From: Actinomycetes bacterium
GTDB lineage: Bacteria; Actinomycetota; Actinomycetes; Mycobacteriales; Mycobacteriaceae
DNA length: 42,414 nucleotides
Assembly: GCA_022600605.1 (NCBI GenBank)
Contig: JAHZKD010000133.1
Location: forward strand, 1 to 42,414
Direction: 5' to 3'
Part shown: positions 1-9,744 of the stretch, one piece after another
Layout: every line of letters begins with the position of its first letter
Position numbering within the stretch: position 1 is the stretch's first letter
Notes under the pieces: model-generated
Database searches by the model: none
What the model was told of the DNA's origin: nothing
The model's input: the letters and a program-made list of their open reading frames with translations, nothing else
Made by a program: the position numbers and the translations under genes

Positions 1-114
1 GATCGACACAGTTCATCAATGAGGCCCGTCGATTGTCGTCAAACTCGACCAGCCCGAGCGAAACGGCAAACACGAAAACCCGGCCCCGCCGTGGCCGGAT
101 CAGGTTATTACAAA

Positions 115-140
115 GTGGAGCTAAGGGGACTCGAACCCCT
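115..140. repeat. Left attachment-site copy (attL): 26-bp duplicate of the tRNA-Ala 3' end
   Basis: gtggagctaaggggactcgaacccct at 115-140 is identical to 42065-42090, inside the intact tRNA-Ala. Confidence 0.9.
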
Positions 141-525
141 TGACCGGAAAGGCCCATAATAGCCACTGAGCTGCACAAACGCGCTGGGATGCCCTGGGAT
201 GCGAACGGGAAACGACATGAAACGACGCCACACGACCTGGGAGAACAGTGAGAGTTGTTGACGGCGTCAACACTCACCCATCCCATAACGATCTGTTCAT
301 GAGGAGACTCAATGGCCTCCCGGGCGGCCTGTCAGCCGAAGGAGATGGCCGAGGACCTCGGAACCATCAGCGAGGTCGCCGCTCTCCGACTGGCCGGGAT
401 CACAGGCCCCCAACATGACTGCCCGCCAATGGGAATCTGCCGCCGCCGCACTGTGAGGTCACAATTGCCCGCCGTCGCCGAGATCGTTAGCCTGCGTGGC
501 TCTCAGGGCCGTTTACCCTCATCTG

Positions 526-954
526 ATGGACGCCGAGGGTGCCTTTGTTCCGCACAAGCCCGACCCCGAGTTGTGGGGGACGACGATCCTGTACGCGGTC
601 CGGCTGGACTACTTCGGCAAGCTTTCGAAGAAAGATCGGCACCGGCTTATCGAACACAACCCCGAGGCCAACAAGAAGGCCCCGGTCTTCTACGTCGGAC
701 AGACCACACTGCAGGCCTGGGAGCGGTACGAGAACCATCAGAACGGCCACAAGGACAGCAAGTGGGTGCGCAAGTACGGCCAGCACCTGATCCGGGTCGA
801 CGAGTGGCAGCCGGACTTCGGCGTGGCACTGCCGAAGAAGACCATCAAGGCTGCCTGGAAGTTGGCCCGGCGCAGCAAGTCCGATCCCACCGAGAGAGAG
901 CTGGCATTGACCGAGTTGCTCCGGGCGCAGGGTTACTACGTCATCTCACACTGA
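526..954 (+). CDS. GIY-YIG-like nuclease domain protein (putative)
   Basis: ORF 496-954, likely ATG at 526. Pattern ILYAVRLD...VFYVGQT...WERYENHQNGHKDSKWVRKYG...TERELALTELLRAQGYYVI resembles the GIY-YIG fold signature. Confidence 0.45.
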   Translation: MDAEGAFVPHKPDPELWGTTILYAVRLDYFGKLSKKDRHRLIEHNPEANKKAPVFYVGQTTLQAWERYENHQNGHKDSKWVRKYGQHLIRVDEWQPDFGVALPKKTIKAAWKLARRSKSDPTERELALTELLRAQGYYVISH

Positions 955-1413
955 GACGGCAGCCGGATGCCCAAGTGTGCCGGATAGTCGCGATCGACGT
1001 CACGATCACCGAAGTGCTTGGTCGCCTTAAGGGTTTGGCCTCCCGGATCGTGGTTGAGCATGGCGGCGGCACCGCCAACGGATAACCGGCCGCCCAAGCT
1101 GAACCCGCGCCGACTCTCTGCACGAATTTTGACTGCGAATAGGTCTGGACTCGTCACGGGGCCAATGTCCGTGACCCTCCACATCAAGCACCCTAGGGCT
1201 GGAATGTCGCCGGGACGCTGCGATCGTGCCTGGCGACCCGAGTAACGAGAACGGGCCTGGCACCGGGCACCGGGCACCGGCGGTTCTGAATAGCTGACAG
1301 GCCACACCAAGATCCACGCAACATGCGTAATTCCCCCCACTGCGGGCATTCATCGGCGCTAACCTTCCGAATAACGCAGCGGCCCCGCTCAGCGTCCGGG
1401 AAGGCAGACAAAC

Positions 1414-1743
1414 ATGCGACCTCGAAGCTCTTTCGTCCAGTTGTTGGGCATTGCAACATGTCTCGTATGTTTCAGTCCGGTCGTGAACGCCGACCCGCCC
1501 GGACAAGATCCGCAGATGCCTAACGTCACCATTGGGTGGTGTCCTGGCGGCCAGGGAGGTTTCCTGGCGACGAAGTTCTGCGATGGCTTGCCGTATGCCG
1601 ATGGCAGCTACTGGCACCAGCTGATCATGACCGGAAGCTCGTTCACTGGACCAGTTTTCAACCTGGACTGTGTTGTCTTCAACCCCGACAGCGGCCCGAT
1701 TCCGCAGCCAGCGCCTCCGGGTGGCTGTGACGGTGCGGTGTGA
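1414..1743 (+). CDS. Small exported mycobacterial-type hypothetical protein
   Basis: Signal-peptide-like N-terminus (MRPRSSFVQLLGIATCLVCFSPVVNADP), Cys-containing mature part with PNVTIGWCPGGQGG...CDGLPYADGSYWH. Confidence 0.7.
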   Translation: MRPRSSFVQLLGIATCLVCFSPVVNADPPGQDPQMPNVTIGWCPGGQGGFLATKFCDGLPYADGSYWHQLIMTGSSFTGPVFNLDCVVFNPDSGPIPQPAPPGGCDGAV

Positions 1744-1786
1744 GAGTCGAGAAACCACAGTCTCGGGATCGGCCGACCCGCACCAG

Positions 1787-2131
1787 CTAGTGGCCCATGT
1801 AATCGTGATCCCCAATACTTACCGCCTCCCAGCTTCTCTGGTTGCGAGCGTATTGAAGATGAGCTCGGATCTTTCGGTCCACTCGGACGGAGTAGCAGCC
1901 GGGGCCACCGTTTTTCCACGGTTTGAAGTTGAGGCCCGGCGGTTCGGTCGATTTTTCCAGCATTGATCGGCATTTTGCCCATTTGGCCCGTATCGGTTTG
2001 TCGAGCCGTTGCAGTTCTTTCAGAAATCGTTTTGTCTCGGTGATATTGGGAACCGACTGGAACAGGTCGATATTGATCCCGAGTAGTTGCAGCAGGTCGT
2101 GATCGTCGAGGATGAAGAATGGGGCATCGGT
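1787..2131 (-). pseudogene. RelE/ParE-like toxin-fold segment, no start codon, out of frame with the upstream HExxH ORF
   Basis: Manual reverse-strand translation DAPFFILDDHDLLQLLGINIDLFQSV...PPGLNFKPWKNGGPGCYSVRVDRKIRAHLQYARNQRSWEAVSIGDHDYMGH*. Absent from the ORF track because it lacks a start. Confidence 0.55.
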
Positions 2132-3032
2132 TCCACGCTATGCGCGTGATGCCGGGGTATAACTGACTGGAATCAAGTCCCGGTGGAACTGCCCATTCCG
2201 GATCCACGACCGAGGCGTGTTGAAACTGGGCCGACAGTTCCTGGCACCCCCCGACGTAGCCACTGCGATTTTTTGCGTATTGGGGCGCGAGGTCATAGCC
2301 AGCAGGTTGTCTCTTGCAGTAGTCGACGAGGGCGGCGTACCCGCCACCCGATTTACGCAGAACCCCGCCTCCTGGCCACCTGAAGCCCCGGAGCATGTAG
2401 GCATTGGCCAGGGCTTCCTCCAGCTCGACGTAACCCGCAGCGTTCCGGTAAGCGGTCTTTGCCTTCCAATAAACTTCCCGTCCCGACACCAGTTCCCAGT
2501 TGGCCGCCATGCAGTCGGTGGCGAAATGGAACAGTTCGTGCCTGAAGATGGCGTGGAAGGCGAGTTCAATTCTCCGCTCCATGCTGACGGGTAGACCGGC
2601 CAGAGCATCCCTTGCCATGACGAGTATGCCCTTGATGGGGATGTAAATGCCGTGCTGGTAACGCTGTTGGTGGAAGGTCATGTACCACCCGAGTGCATCT
2701 ATTCCACGGACTTGTTCGAGCCGTTTCATGTCGCCGCCGTCGTGCTCACTGAGGACGTTGTCAATCTCGGCCTCGGTGACAGCGGGCGGGACTTCAAAAA
2801 CGACGCTGGGTTCGTCGGAGAACTCATCGTCGCCATCGGGCCAATCGGGGTTATCCGGCACCGAGTCGACGAGGAATCCGCCTCGGTCTGGAGTCCATAT
2901 CGGAGTCGCCCGGTCGTTTCCTGCCCTAACGTCTTCGGGAAGCGGCTCATAACGAAGCGCACCAGGCACATCTTCCAGCGCCATCCGGATCTCACGAACC
3001 GAAGGAACGCGACCGTTTGTCATGGCTGACAT
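2130..3032 (-). CDS. Putative HExxH metallopeptidase-like protein (C-terminal part of ORF 1608-3032 is probably out of frame)
   Basis: FRHELFHFATDCMAANWELVSGREVYWKAKTAYRN...ELEEALANAYMLRGFR; HELFH plus downstream ExxxANAY acidic motif. Confidence 0.5.
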
Positions 3033-3848
3033 GCTCCCATCCAGAAGTGACTGTTCGCTGTGCGGGGGGGACGTCTACTGGGGAACAAAGAGACTCTGGT
3101 GGTGGCTGGCACCCGCCTCAGGGGCGACACGTTGTGAGCGGCTTTAGCGCCAGACCGATCACGGGTTTGTGGTGGCGACTTGTCATGCCGCCACGGCCTG
3201 AGATCGGTTGCAACCTCACGCCACGCTGGACGGGTGGTGAGTGAGAGAAAGAAGCCGCTACTCGACACCCCGGCTCTCCCACTCTCCGAAGGTTCCTTGA
3301 TCCGAGATCCATTCTCGACGGCCATTGCAAGAACGGCCGAGAGCGACGGCAGCAGCAGTCGACGGGGAGGGAAAGACGATGTTGCGGGTGACACGGCCTC
3401 TGCCATCCTCCACGGCAATGGCACCTGCGCCACAGCTCGATCGCGGTGACTACAGGGACCTACGTCGAAGTCATCGAAGCCGTCCAGTGTGATGCGCTGG
3501 ACTCGATGAGCCCTCTGTTCCCCACCGTCGACGCGATCGACACAACTCCAGGATTCTTCCCTCCCGATGCCTAGCAACAGATGCCGATGCAATGGCCCTT
3601 GGGGCCATAGGGCGGTGCGGGCGCGACGGCCGTGCGCAGCGCCTCATGCGAAGATCCCGCGGAGCCTGATCTGCGCTAACCCTTTCGCTCGATGATCCGC
3701 CGGCGGCGTCGATCCATATCGGGCGTTCTAGGCAGTAGAACACGCAATCATCGTTGGGCAGGTCGAGCGGACCAGCAAGCAACGGCGACTCTCTTCTAGC
3801 GGTCGCTGCGCAACGCGAGCCAGGGACACCCGGGTGCAGAGCCTCGCC

Positions 3849-4859
3849 TCACCACTTTCCGTCGGTGACTGCGTCCGGGCTGACGTCGCCCAGTCTCACG
3901 ACAGTATTCGGATCGACGGGCAGGAACGGATTCTCTGCACCGCCAGACATTTCCCCAACGGTCTTGAGGTCCGCCAAGGTCTGCGCCGGCGCCAGATCCC
4001 GGGCATCGGCGTCGTAGTAGTCGAACCACGGCAGACCAGCGCTCACGTAGGCGTCGCGGTCGACCGGTGAGGGCGGCGGCATTTCGCCGGTGATCGCCGT
4101 CCACTGGGCGGCCGAGCACAAATGGACGAACACGCGACGGGCGCCGCTCTCGTCGTAGTCAGCGAGCGGGCGATCGTCGGTGTACACCTCCTGACGCATC
4201 CGCCCGCCGACCCCCAACCCCATGTCCGCTGAACCTGTGGGTGCCAAACACGGCATCGGGGCCATGTCCGAACAGACCTCGTAGGGCGCTCGCCGTGCGG
4301 CCCGCCAGGCCGCTAGGGCCTCTTCGGTCAGCCCGACCGCCCGCAATTGCACCCCACCGTGCGTCTCGTGGCCCGTAACCTGACCTTCGACAGTTGCACC
4401 GGAACCGAGAGGCACGGCGACGAACTGCCGGATAAATCCATCGCCGGCGTTGATGCCATCGAGCCACGGCTGATCAGGCAGCACAACGTAGTTCTGCGGG
4501 TCTTTGACCAGGTGCTCGATCCACGGCAAGCCGCTCACCGCGCACACCTTGCCTACACCTACCTGCAACGCGGCAGGCTCTGACGCACCAAAGGACAGCC
4601 ACATCGCCTCGCGTTGGTAGATCGGCAACATCACTCCGCCGCGGACGAGCCACTCCGCTGGCGCAGTCGCGGGATAGTCCGCCACCCGCCGCAAGGGAAA
4701 CCGGCCCAGACCCGGCGGCAACGGATGCAGTCCCGTGTCTGGGATTCGCAGGGTCCGCTCGAACTCCACCGTCACCGGACCCATCACGAGCTGGTCCCTG
4801 ACGATCTCCAGCGGCGCACTCTCTGCTGGCGCACTCTCTGCTGGTGCACTGTCTTTCAC
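3849..4859 (-). CDS. Conserved actinobacterial hypothetical protein
   Basis: 336-aa ORF with coherent composition (YQREAMWLSFGASEPAALQVGVGKVCAVSGLPW...QPWLDGINAGDGFIRQFVAVPLGSGATVEGQVTG). Confidence 0.65.
   Translation of the reverse strand: MKDSAPAESAPAESAPLEIVRDQLVMGPVTVEFERTLRIPDTGLHPLPPGLGRFPLRRVADYPATAPAEWLVRGGVMLPIYQREAMWLSFGASEPAALQVGVGKVCAVSGLPWIEHLVKDPQNYVVLPDQPWLDGINAGDGFIRQFVAVPLGSGATVEGQVTGHETHGGVQLRAVGLTEEALAAWRAARRAPYEVCSDMAPMPCLAPTGSADMGLGVGGRMRQEVYTDDRPLADYDESGARRVFVHLCSAAQWTAITGEMPPPSPVDRDAYVSAGLPWFDYYDADARDLAPAQTLADLKTVGEMSGGAENPFLPVDPNTVVRLGDVSPDAVTDGKW
4816..4854. repeat. In-frame 15-bp tandem repeat encoding SAPAE units
   Basis: gcactctctgctggc repeated at 4816-4830 and 4831-4845, partial third copy. 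Confidence 0.8.
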
Positions 4860-5042
4860 GCTGCCCCCATCTGTTGATTTCTGCGTTCCCGATATCTGTA
4901 TCAGCTGTCACCGACACAAAAACTTCGCGCGCTAACCGGGCGCCCAACCGAGCAGCGTGGGGGTTAGATCTTGCTCGGCTGCGGTGGGTGAATGTCTGGC
5001 GGGCCGGAGGCGTCCGTTTTCCCGCCTCCAGCTCCTGCCGCG

Positions 5043-5288
5043 TCAGCCGCGCCGAGCCGTATCGACCTGATCCTTGATTTCCCGGTATGTCGAGACCCGC
5101 GCCACCACGGAATCGGAAGCGGAGGAGCGCACCTCGTTGTCTGGCTCTACAGCAATCCCGTAGAGCAACCCGTTCAACTTCGCGTGCAGCTCTGCCCGTT
5201 GCTGAGCGGTAAGCGCATCCCTGCGTTCTTGGTCTAACGACCTGTCGATCAGACGGGCTTCCCCAGCGCATCTCTTGATCAGGCGCAC
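5043..5288 (-). CDS. Small hypothetical protein
   Basis: 81-aa ORF with plausible helical composition (MRLIKRCAGEARLIDRSLDQERRDALTAQQRAELHAKLNGLL). Confidence 0.35.
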   Translation of the reverse strand: MRLIKRCAGEARLIDRSLDQERRDALTAQQRAELHAKLNGLLYGIAVEPDNEVRSSASDSVVARVSTYREIKDQVDTARRG

Positions 5289-5373
5289 TCGCTTGTGGGC
5301 GGCGGCGGCAGCCGCGCGGCCCAGGCGCTGCTGAAGACTTCGGGATCAGCGATCCGTCCGCCTCCGGCTGATC

Positions 5374-7110
5374 TCATTCCTGCGCAGCAAGACGCTCAAG
5401 CGCATCGGTCTGGCGCATTCCGTCGCGGATCGCGGCCATTGCCGCGCAGTCGTCTTCGTTATAAGTCAGCAGCCATGACTTGGCGTTGGCGGCCTCAACC
5501 TCGTCGCCGCTCTCATGCAGCTGGGCTAGATGGGTTTGCGAGATCGCCCCGCCGGGATCCTCGACGCGCCAGTGAAAGCCGAAGCGTGGCGCAACCTGTT
5601 TGATGCTGCTGCCGTGCACGGCGACGAAGTGGCGTTTGAAGAACTGCTCGAGGTCGACGAAGACCCCGCCGCACTGGGGATCGATAAGATCAGCGACCGC
5701 GGACGTACCCAGGATCCGTTGCAGCTGCGCACGTTCTGGAGATGACCAGTGGAACACCAGAAGAGTGCTGCCGTCCCTTCTGGCGGCGGCGATCTGGGCG
5801 CGCAGCCATTCGGCGAATTCGACGGCCAGCCGGTGTTCGGAATCGGTTTTCATGGCAGACCAGTTCGCGAAGTGGTGGTAGCGCGGAGTCGTGTCGTCAG
5901 CACCACGGCGCACCCGGGCACCCCAGAGGTAGACGAATTGATTTGTGTCCCATTCGACATCGAGATCGATCTCGATGTCCGCGACCGGCACCGGCCCGGG
6001 TCGGGCTCGGGCGATGTCGATTCCGGCGACGATCATCGCGGCCCGCTCGATGACGCCCCGCAGCCGGCGGCGGGCCCCGGCGCGGCTGCGGTGGCTGACT
6101 TCGGGGTAGTAGGTATCGGCGAACCCGTCGTCGTCGGGGTCCAGGGCCGCAAGCTCCGCGGTAGTAGCCACCCCCAACTGCCGCAGGGCCAGCCATTCGC
6201 GGGTATCCAAGCCACCCACGTTGATCAGCGCCGAGGGATCCTCGGGTCCCATCTTGTCCGCGCAGAACTGCTCGTAGGGGCATCGGCGGCATTCCGGCTG
6301 CCCGATCGGGGCCACCAACAGCCGAGGGTTATCGCCGGCTCCGCCGACGCGCCGGGCGGTTTGGGCGACCTTGACCCGGAAAGCGTGTTCATGGTCGTAA
6401 CGCTGCAGCAGGGATCGGCGGGCCTTGCCCTGGCTGCGCGAGAACGTAAACGCACCCGGCGCCTCCAAGTCATGCCACACCAAAACCAACTCCTCGTCGC
6501 CCCCGCCGAAGATGTCCAGGCCGGTGCTGCCCAGCACCGCCCCCGATGCCGGTCTCCCGGGGGTTCTGCCGCACGCGTTGAGCATCCGCCAGTAGTGAGC
6601 CAGCTGGATCCCGTCACCGTAGCGATGGGGGGTCGCCGCACTCCAGCCCGGCACCGTCCGCCGGACAGCGGGATTGTCCAGCGTGGACACCTCGACGGTG
6701 GTGCGTTGCGACTGCTGTGCGCTGCGGTGGTTCTTGACATCGCCGGGCAGGTACCCGCCGTCGACAGCGACCAGCAGGTCGGGTCTGCCGGTACGTCCGC
6801 CGGCCGGATCATCGGGCAGCCAGCCCCCCATCACCAGCGGGGCGCCGTTGTCCATCGCCTCCACGGTGGCCGCCACCGCTGCATCACGGCGTAACTGTCG
6901 ATCGATCAGCACCCCACCGGGATTCAGTGCCCTTAGTCGAGCAAAGGCATCTGACTCGAAAGCGTTTCCGGCGTCGATGCGGGCCTGATCCTCTGCGCTG
7001 GGAACCTCCACGGTGCGGACCAGCGGCAGCGCGTCATATTGTGCGCGCACAGCACACCGTTTGGCGGCGCAGCCCCCCAGCAGTACCGGTGTCACACTCG
7101 ACTCAGTCAT
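5374..7110 (-). CDS. TM0106-type RecB-like nuclease with C-terminal RNase H-like (DEDD-type) domain
   Basis: GRPDLLVAVDGGYLPGDVKNH (PD-(D/E)XK core), CRRCPYEQFCADKMG cysteine cluster, IEIDLDVEW...YNEDDCAAMAAI exonuclease-like motifs. ATG at 7110 likely. Confidence 0.8.
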   Translation of the reverse strand: MTESSVTPVLLGGCAAKRCAVRAQYDALPLVRTVEVPSAEDQARIDAGNAFESDAFARLRALNPGGVLIDRQLRRDAAVAATVEAMDNGAPLVMGGWLPDDPAGGRTGRPDLLVAVDGGYLPGDVKNHRSAQQSQRTTVEVSTLDNPAVRRTVPGWSAATPHRYGDGIQLAHYWRMLNACGRTPGRPASGAVLGSTGLDIFGGGDEELVLVWHDLEAPGAFTFSRSQGKARRSLLQRYDHEHAFRVKVAQTARRVGGAGDNPRLLVAPIGQPECRRCPYEQFCADKMGPEDPSALINVGGLDTREWLALRQLGVATTAELAALDPDDDGFADTYYPEVSHRSRAGARRRLRGVIERAAMIVAGIDIARARPGPVPVADIEIDLDVEWDTNQFVYLWGARVRRGADDTTPRYHHFANWSAMKTDSEHRLAVEFAEWLRAQIAAARRDGSTLLVFHWSSPERAQLQRILGTSAVADLIDPQCGGVFVDLEQFFKRHFVAVHGSSIKQVAPRFGFHWRVEDPGGAISQTHLAQLHESGDEVEAANAKSWLLTYNEDDCAAMAAIRDGMRQTDALERLAAQE

Positions 7111-7599
7111 CGTGACGCACATTCGCCGACAATGTCACGGCGTAGCTACCCCGTGGAAGTATCTCAGCGGCGACGAAGTCTTCACCAGCCGCGCCCCGTC
7201 GTTGGTTGGTGAGCTTCGGCCACCTCATTATGGTCGCAATATTTCATGCCGTATCGCTGCAACGGGTGGCGGGCGATCCCGCTGACTCAACCGAGGCGGC
7301 GATACAGTCGCGCTGTACAGCCAGGCACTGTTCACGCACCTCACCCACCGTCGGCGACAGTCGGTAGGCGTGCTGGTGACAGAAACCGGTGAGTTGATGC
7401 CGGGCGCCGACGGGGGCCGCACCGGCCGGCGTGGGATCCAGCGACTTCAACACTGCCAGTTTGGCTTTCGCGGTTCCGCTGGCCGGACGTACGCCACAGA
7501 GCGTCGGTGCCGAAATCTCTCGCAGCCTTGCTCAAAAACCGAGATGCAAGGCAAGGGCGCCCGTTCCCGTCACGGCGCGGGGAGGACCGGTGACTGACG

Positions 7600-7827
7600 T
7601 TGGATGAGCTTCGGTGGGTGTTCGATTCTGCCATGCATACGGTGCGGGTGGCGGCCGCCGGGCAACGCCACGATGAGATCGAGGCGACCGGGGAGTCTGT
7701 CACACCAGAGTTCCCCGTCATGGTTTCTCATGAATTGCGATATTCCTGCTCGAATTTAGCGATTGCCGGCGGCGCGAACATCAATGTGTTGCGGCGACTT
7801 ATAGGCCACAAGAAGGTTTTATCAGTG
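7600..7827 (+). pseudogene. Tyrosine integrase C-terminal remnant
   Basis: VTPEFPVMVSHELRYSCSNLAIAGGANINVLRRLIGHKK matches the HxLRH...LGHxx region of tyrosine recombinases; the catalytic Tyr is absent. Confidence 0.65.
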
Positions 7828-8013
7828 CCCGAGATCATCAGCTTCGCCCGCTACCCTCGAGACCTGGCAGGCCCCGATCATCGCCGCCTCCAGACAGGGG
7901 TAGCCCGCGCCCAGAGCCACAACCGTATCGTCAAACACGTCCGCCGCATCGCGTTCAGCTTCCGCAACGCCGACAACCGGCGCCGCCGCGTGCGGTGGGC
8001 CCACCCCCGGGCC
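7828..8013 (+). pseudogene. ISL3-like transposase C-terminal remnant
   Basis: PEIISFARYPRDLAGPDHRRLQTGVARAQSHNRIVKHVRRIAFSFRNADNRRRRVRWAHPR resembles the ISL3 transposase tail (..NRxxKxxkRxaxGfRNxxNxRrR..). Confidence 0.5.
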
Positions 8014-8203
8014 GATCACGCCGAGTCGCACCCAGCCGGCACCAATGCCACTGCTAAATGCGAAGCCACCTTATTCACTGGTACGGCGCCACTTTCAGCC
8101 AGCCCGACGGGGCAGGCCAACCCAGATGACAACCTTCTTATGCTTGCGCAGCAGGCCCTAGCGCGCGGCGCAGCGACGCAGTCTTGGGGAGTGCCGTTGC
8201 TGG

Positions 8204-8749
8204 TCAAAAGATTTCATCGATCGCTTGAACCAATTCGTCATCAACTCGAAAAGAGAACACGATGCTTTCATCCTCGATCCTGAACGAGCCATAGCGAAGC
8301 GCATCTTCCAGTTTGGTAAGTCGGGCAATAGTGCTGTCGATGAAGTCATCAAATGCTCCGAGTAGGTCAACTAGCGCTTTCCCGACAAGCCTACGTAAGC
8401 GATACATGTCCAGCGGAATATTCATCTGACGGTTCTCCTCCGCAAGGCCTAGAACCTGTTCGTGATAGTCCATGAGCCGGCCGGCTGCGAGGACGATCAC
8501 GTCGGCATCGGCTTCGTCATCGGAGTCTTCGCCACACATCGCTTGGAATGCGGGGCTCTTGATCAAGTCCGAAATCTGATCAACGATTTTGACAAGTTCG
8601 TGCAATCGAGCTCCGAGCAGGTACTTCGCGGTCTCGCTGGACCAATCCAGGCCCTCTGGATCGGCGAAGCCAAGCTTCACCTCTCTCAACCGCGAAATCA
8701 CGGCATCTCGACGTGGATCATCACGGACACGAACGCCGTGGCTGGCCAC
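8204..8749 (-). CDS. Hypothetical protein
   Basis: 181-aa ORF, acidic and helical; overlaps the end of the DUF2510 ORF. Confidence 0.55.
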   Translation of the reverse strand: MASHGVRVRDDPRRDAVISRLREVKLGFADPEGLDWSSETAKYLLGARLHELVKIVDQISDLIKSPAFQAMCGEDSDDEADADVIVLAAGRLMDYHEQVLGLAEENRQMNIPLDMYRLRRLVGKALVDLLGAFDDFIDSTIARLTKLEDALRYGSFRIEDESIVFSFRVDDELVQAIDEIF

Positions 8750-9537
8750 AAAGGTGGCTGCTCTTCCAGCATCGCAGTCAGATCCGGGTCGGTGTAGACG
8801 ACCTGCGCAACTTTGGCGGAGTCACCAATTGGCCGTCGCGTCGGTTCGATGAAGGCGCGCATCAGGTCGGCGCCTTCCTCACCGTAGATACCGCGCAGGT
8901 CGCCCTCAGATACCCAACGGTGCTGCTGATCCGCACGCGCGCGAAGTCCGTGCTCGTCCAGTTGCGTTGGTGTGAAATGATCTGTCCACCGCTGCCCATC
9001 CCAGTAGCGGTGACGCGGTTGGCCCTGTGGGTCTGGATACCAGCCAGCGGGCGGGGCCGCGCCGGCAACGTGGGGATAGTCCCGACGATCGTCGGCTTCG
9101 GTCTCCACCCGCCCCACGGCACGGGGGGGCTGACCGTGGCGGGCCTCCCTGAAAGCTGGCTGCATGCTGGGTGCGATATCGGCCGCAGCGCTTACTGGCT
9201 TGCGATTATCACCGACAGACGTCGGCAGTTTTGGTCCCGCACCTGTCGAGCGTCTATTTTCGGTTGTGGACGATCGGAGTCGACCAGCGACCGAAGGCGG
9301 CAACTCGGTGTAGTCGACCCCACCGGTGGCGCGGGACCCTTTCCAGCGGTGGTCAAGTTCACGTTTGCCCAGCGAACCGTCCTTAAGCACTCGTGGCCCC
9401 CAGATCCGTACTTCCACCAGCACGCCACCGCACCATTCGGCGGTCACGTATCTGGGACGAAAGACTTGCTCGAACGGTTCGCCGTTTACGCCACATCGCA
9501 TGTCAGTCAAGGTGCCGGGCTCGATTAGGAAGCGCAT
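8698..9537 (-). CDS. DUF2510 domain-containing protein
   Basis: PAGWYPDPQGQPRHRYWDGQRWTDHFTP is the DUF2510 signature. Confidence 0.75.
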   Translation of the reverse strand: MRFLIEPGTLTDMRCGVNGEPFEQVFRPRYVTAEWCGGVLVEVRIWGPRVLKDGSLGKRELDHRWKGSRATGGVDYTELPPSVAGRLRSSTTENRRSTGAGPKLPTSVGDNRKPVSAAADIAPSMQPAFREARHGQPPRAVGRVETEADDRRDYPHVAGAAPPAGWYPDPQGQPRHRYWDGQRWTDHFTPTQLDEHGLRARADQQHRWVSEGDLRGIYGEEGADLMRAFIEPTRRPIGDSAKVAQVVYTDPDLTAMLEEQPPLWPATAFVSVMIHVEMP

Positions 9538-9744
9538 ATTGTTGGTCTCCTTCGTTCGTATCTCAGCGTGTGACCACCGGTGCAGCCACCCACTCCCAGC
9601 TGGATCTGCACCGCATCCTGTCGCCGCGAGCTAGCCGGGGTCGCCCTAGGGCTGGTCCACTAGCCAGATCCCAATCCCCTCGCATTCTTATGGCACCCGG
9701 TACGCACCGTATACACCGTTGATTTTCCTTTTCGGGATTGTGCG

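Noticed and set aside
141-188. tRNA-like segment beyond the attL core (reverse strand GCAGCTCAGTGGC looks D-arm-like)
   Set aside because: No acceptor 5' strand complementary to TAGCTCC and no convincing anticodon stem; best explained as the tRNA 3'-end duplicate plus chance
312-1085. 257-aa plus-strand ORF overlapping the GIY-YIG-like ORF
   Set aside because: Arg/Gly/Pro-rich out-of-frame translation of the same region; the 496-954 frame has coherent motifs
1027-1815. 262-aa minus-strand ORF
   Set aside because: Overlaps the signal-peptide-containing plus-strand ORF and has low-information Arg/Ser-rich composition
3387-3574. Short open stretch ...VTTGTYVEVIEAVQCDALDSMSPLFPTVDAIDTTPGFFPPDA*
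   Set aside because: Protein-like composition but no good start and no recognised domain; could be a remnant, not enough to annotate
5749-6894. 381-aa plus-strand ORF
   Set aside because: Antisense shadow of the well-supported TM0106-type nuclease gene; no recognisable domain and typical high-GC mirror ORF composition
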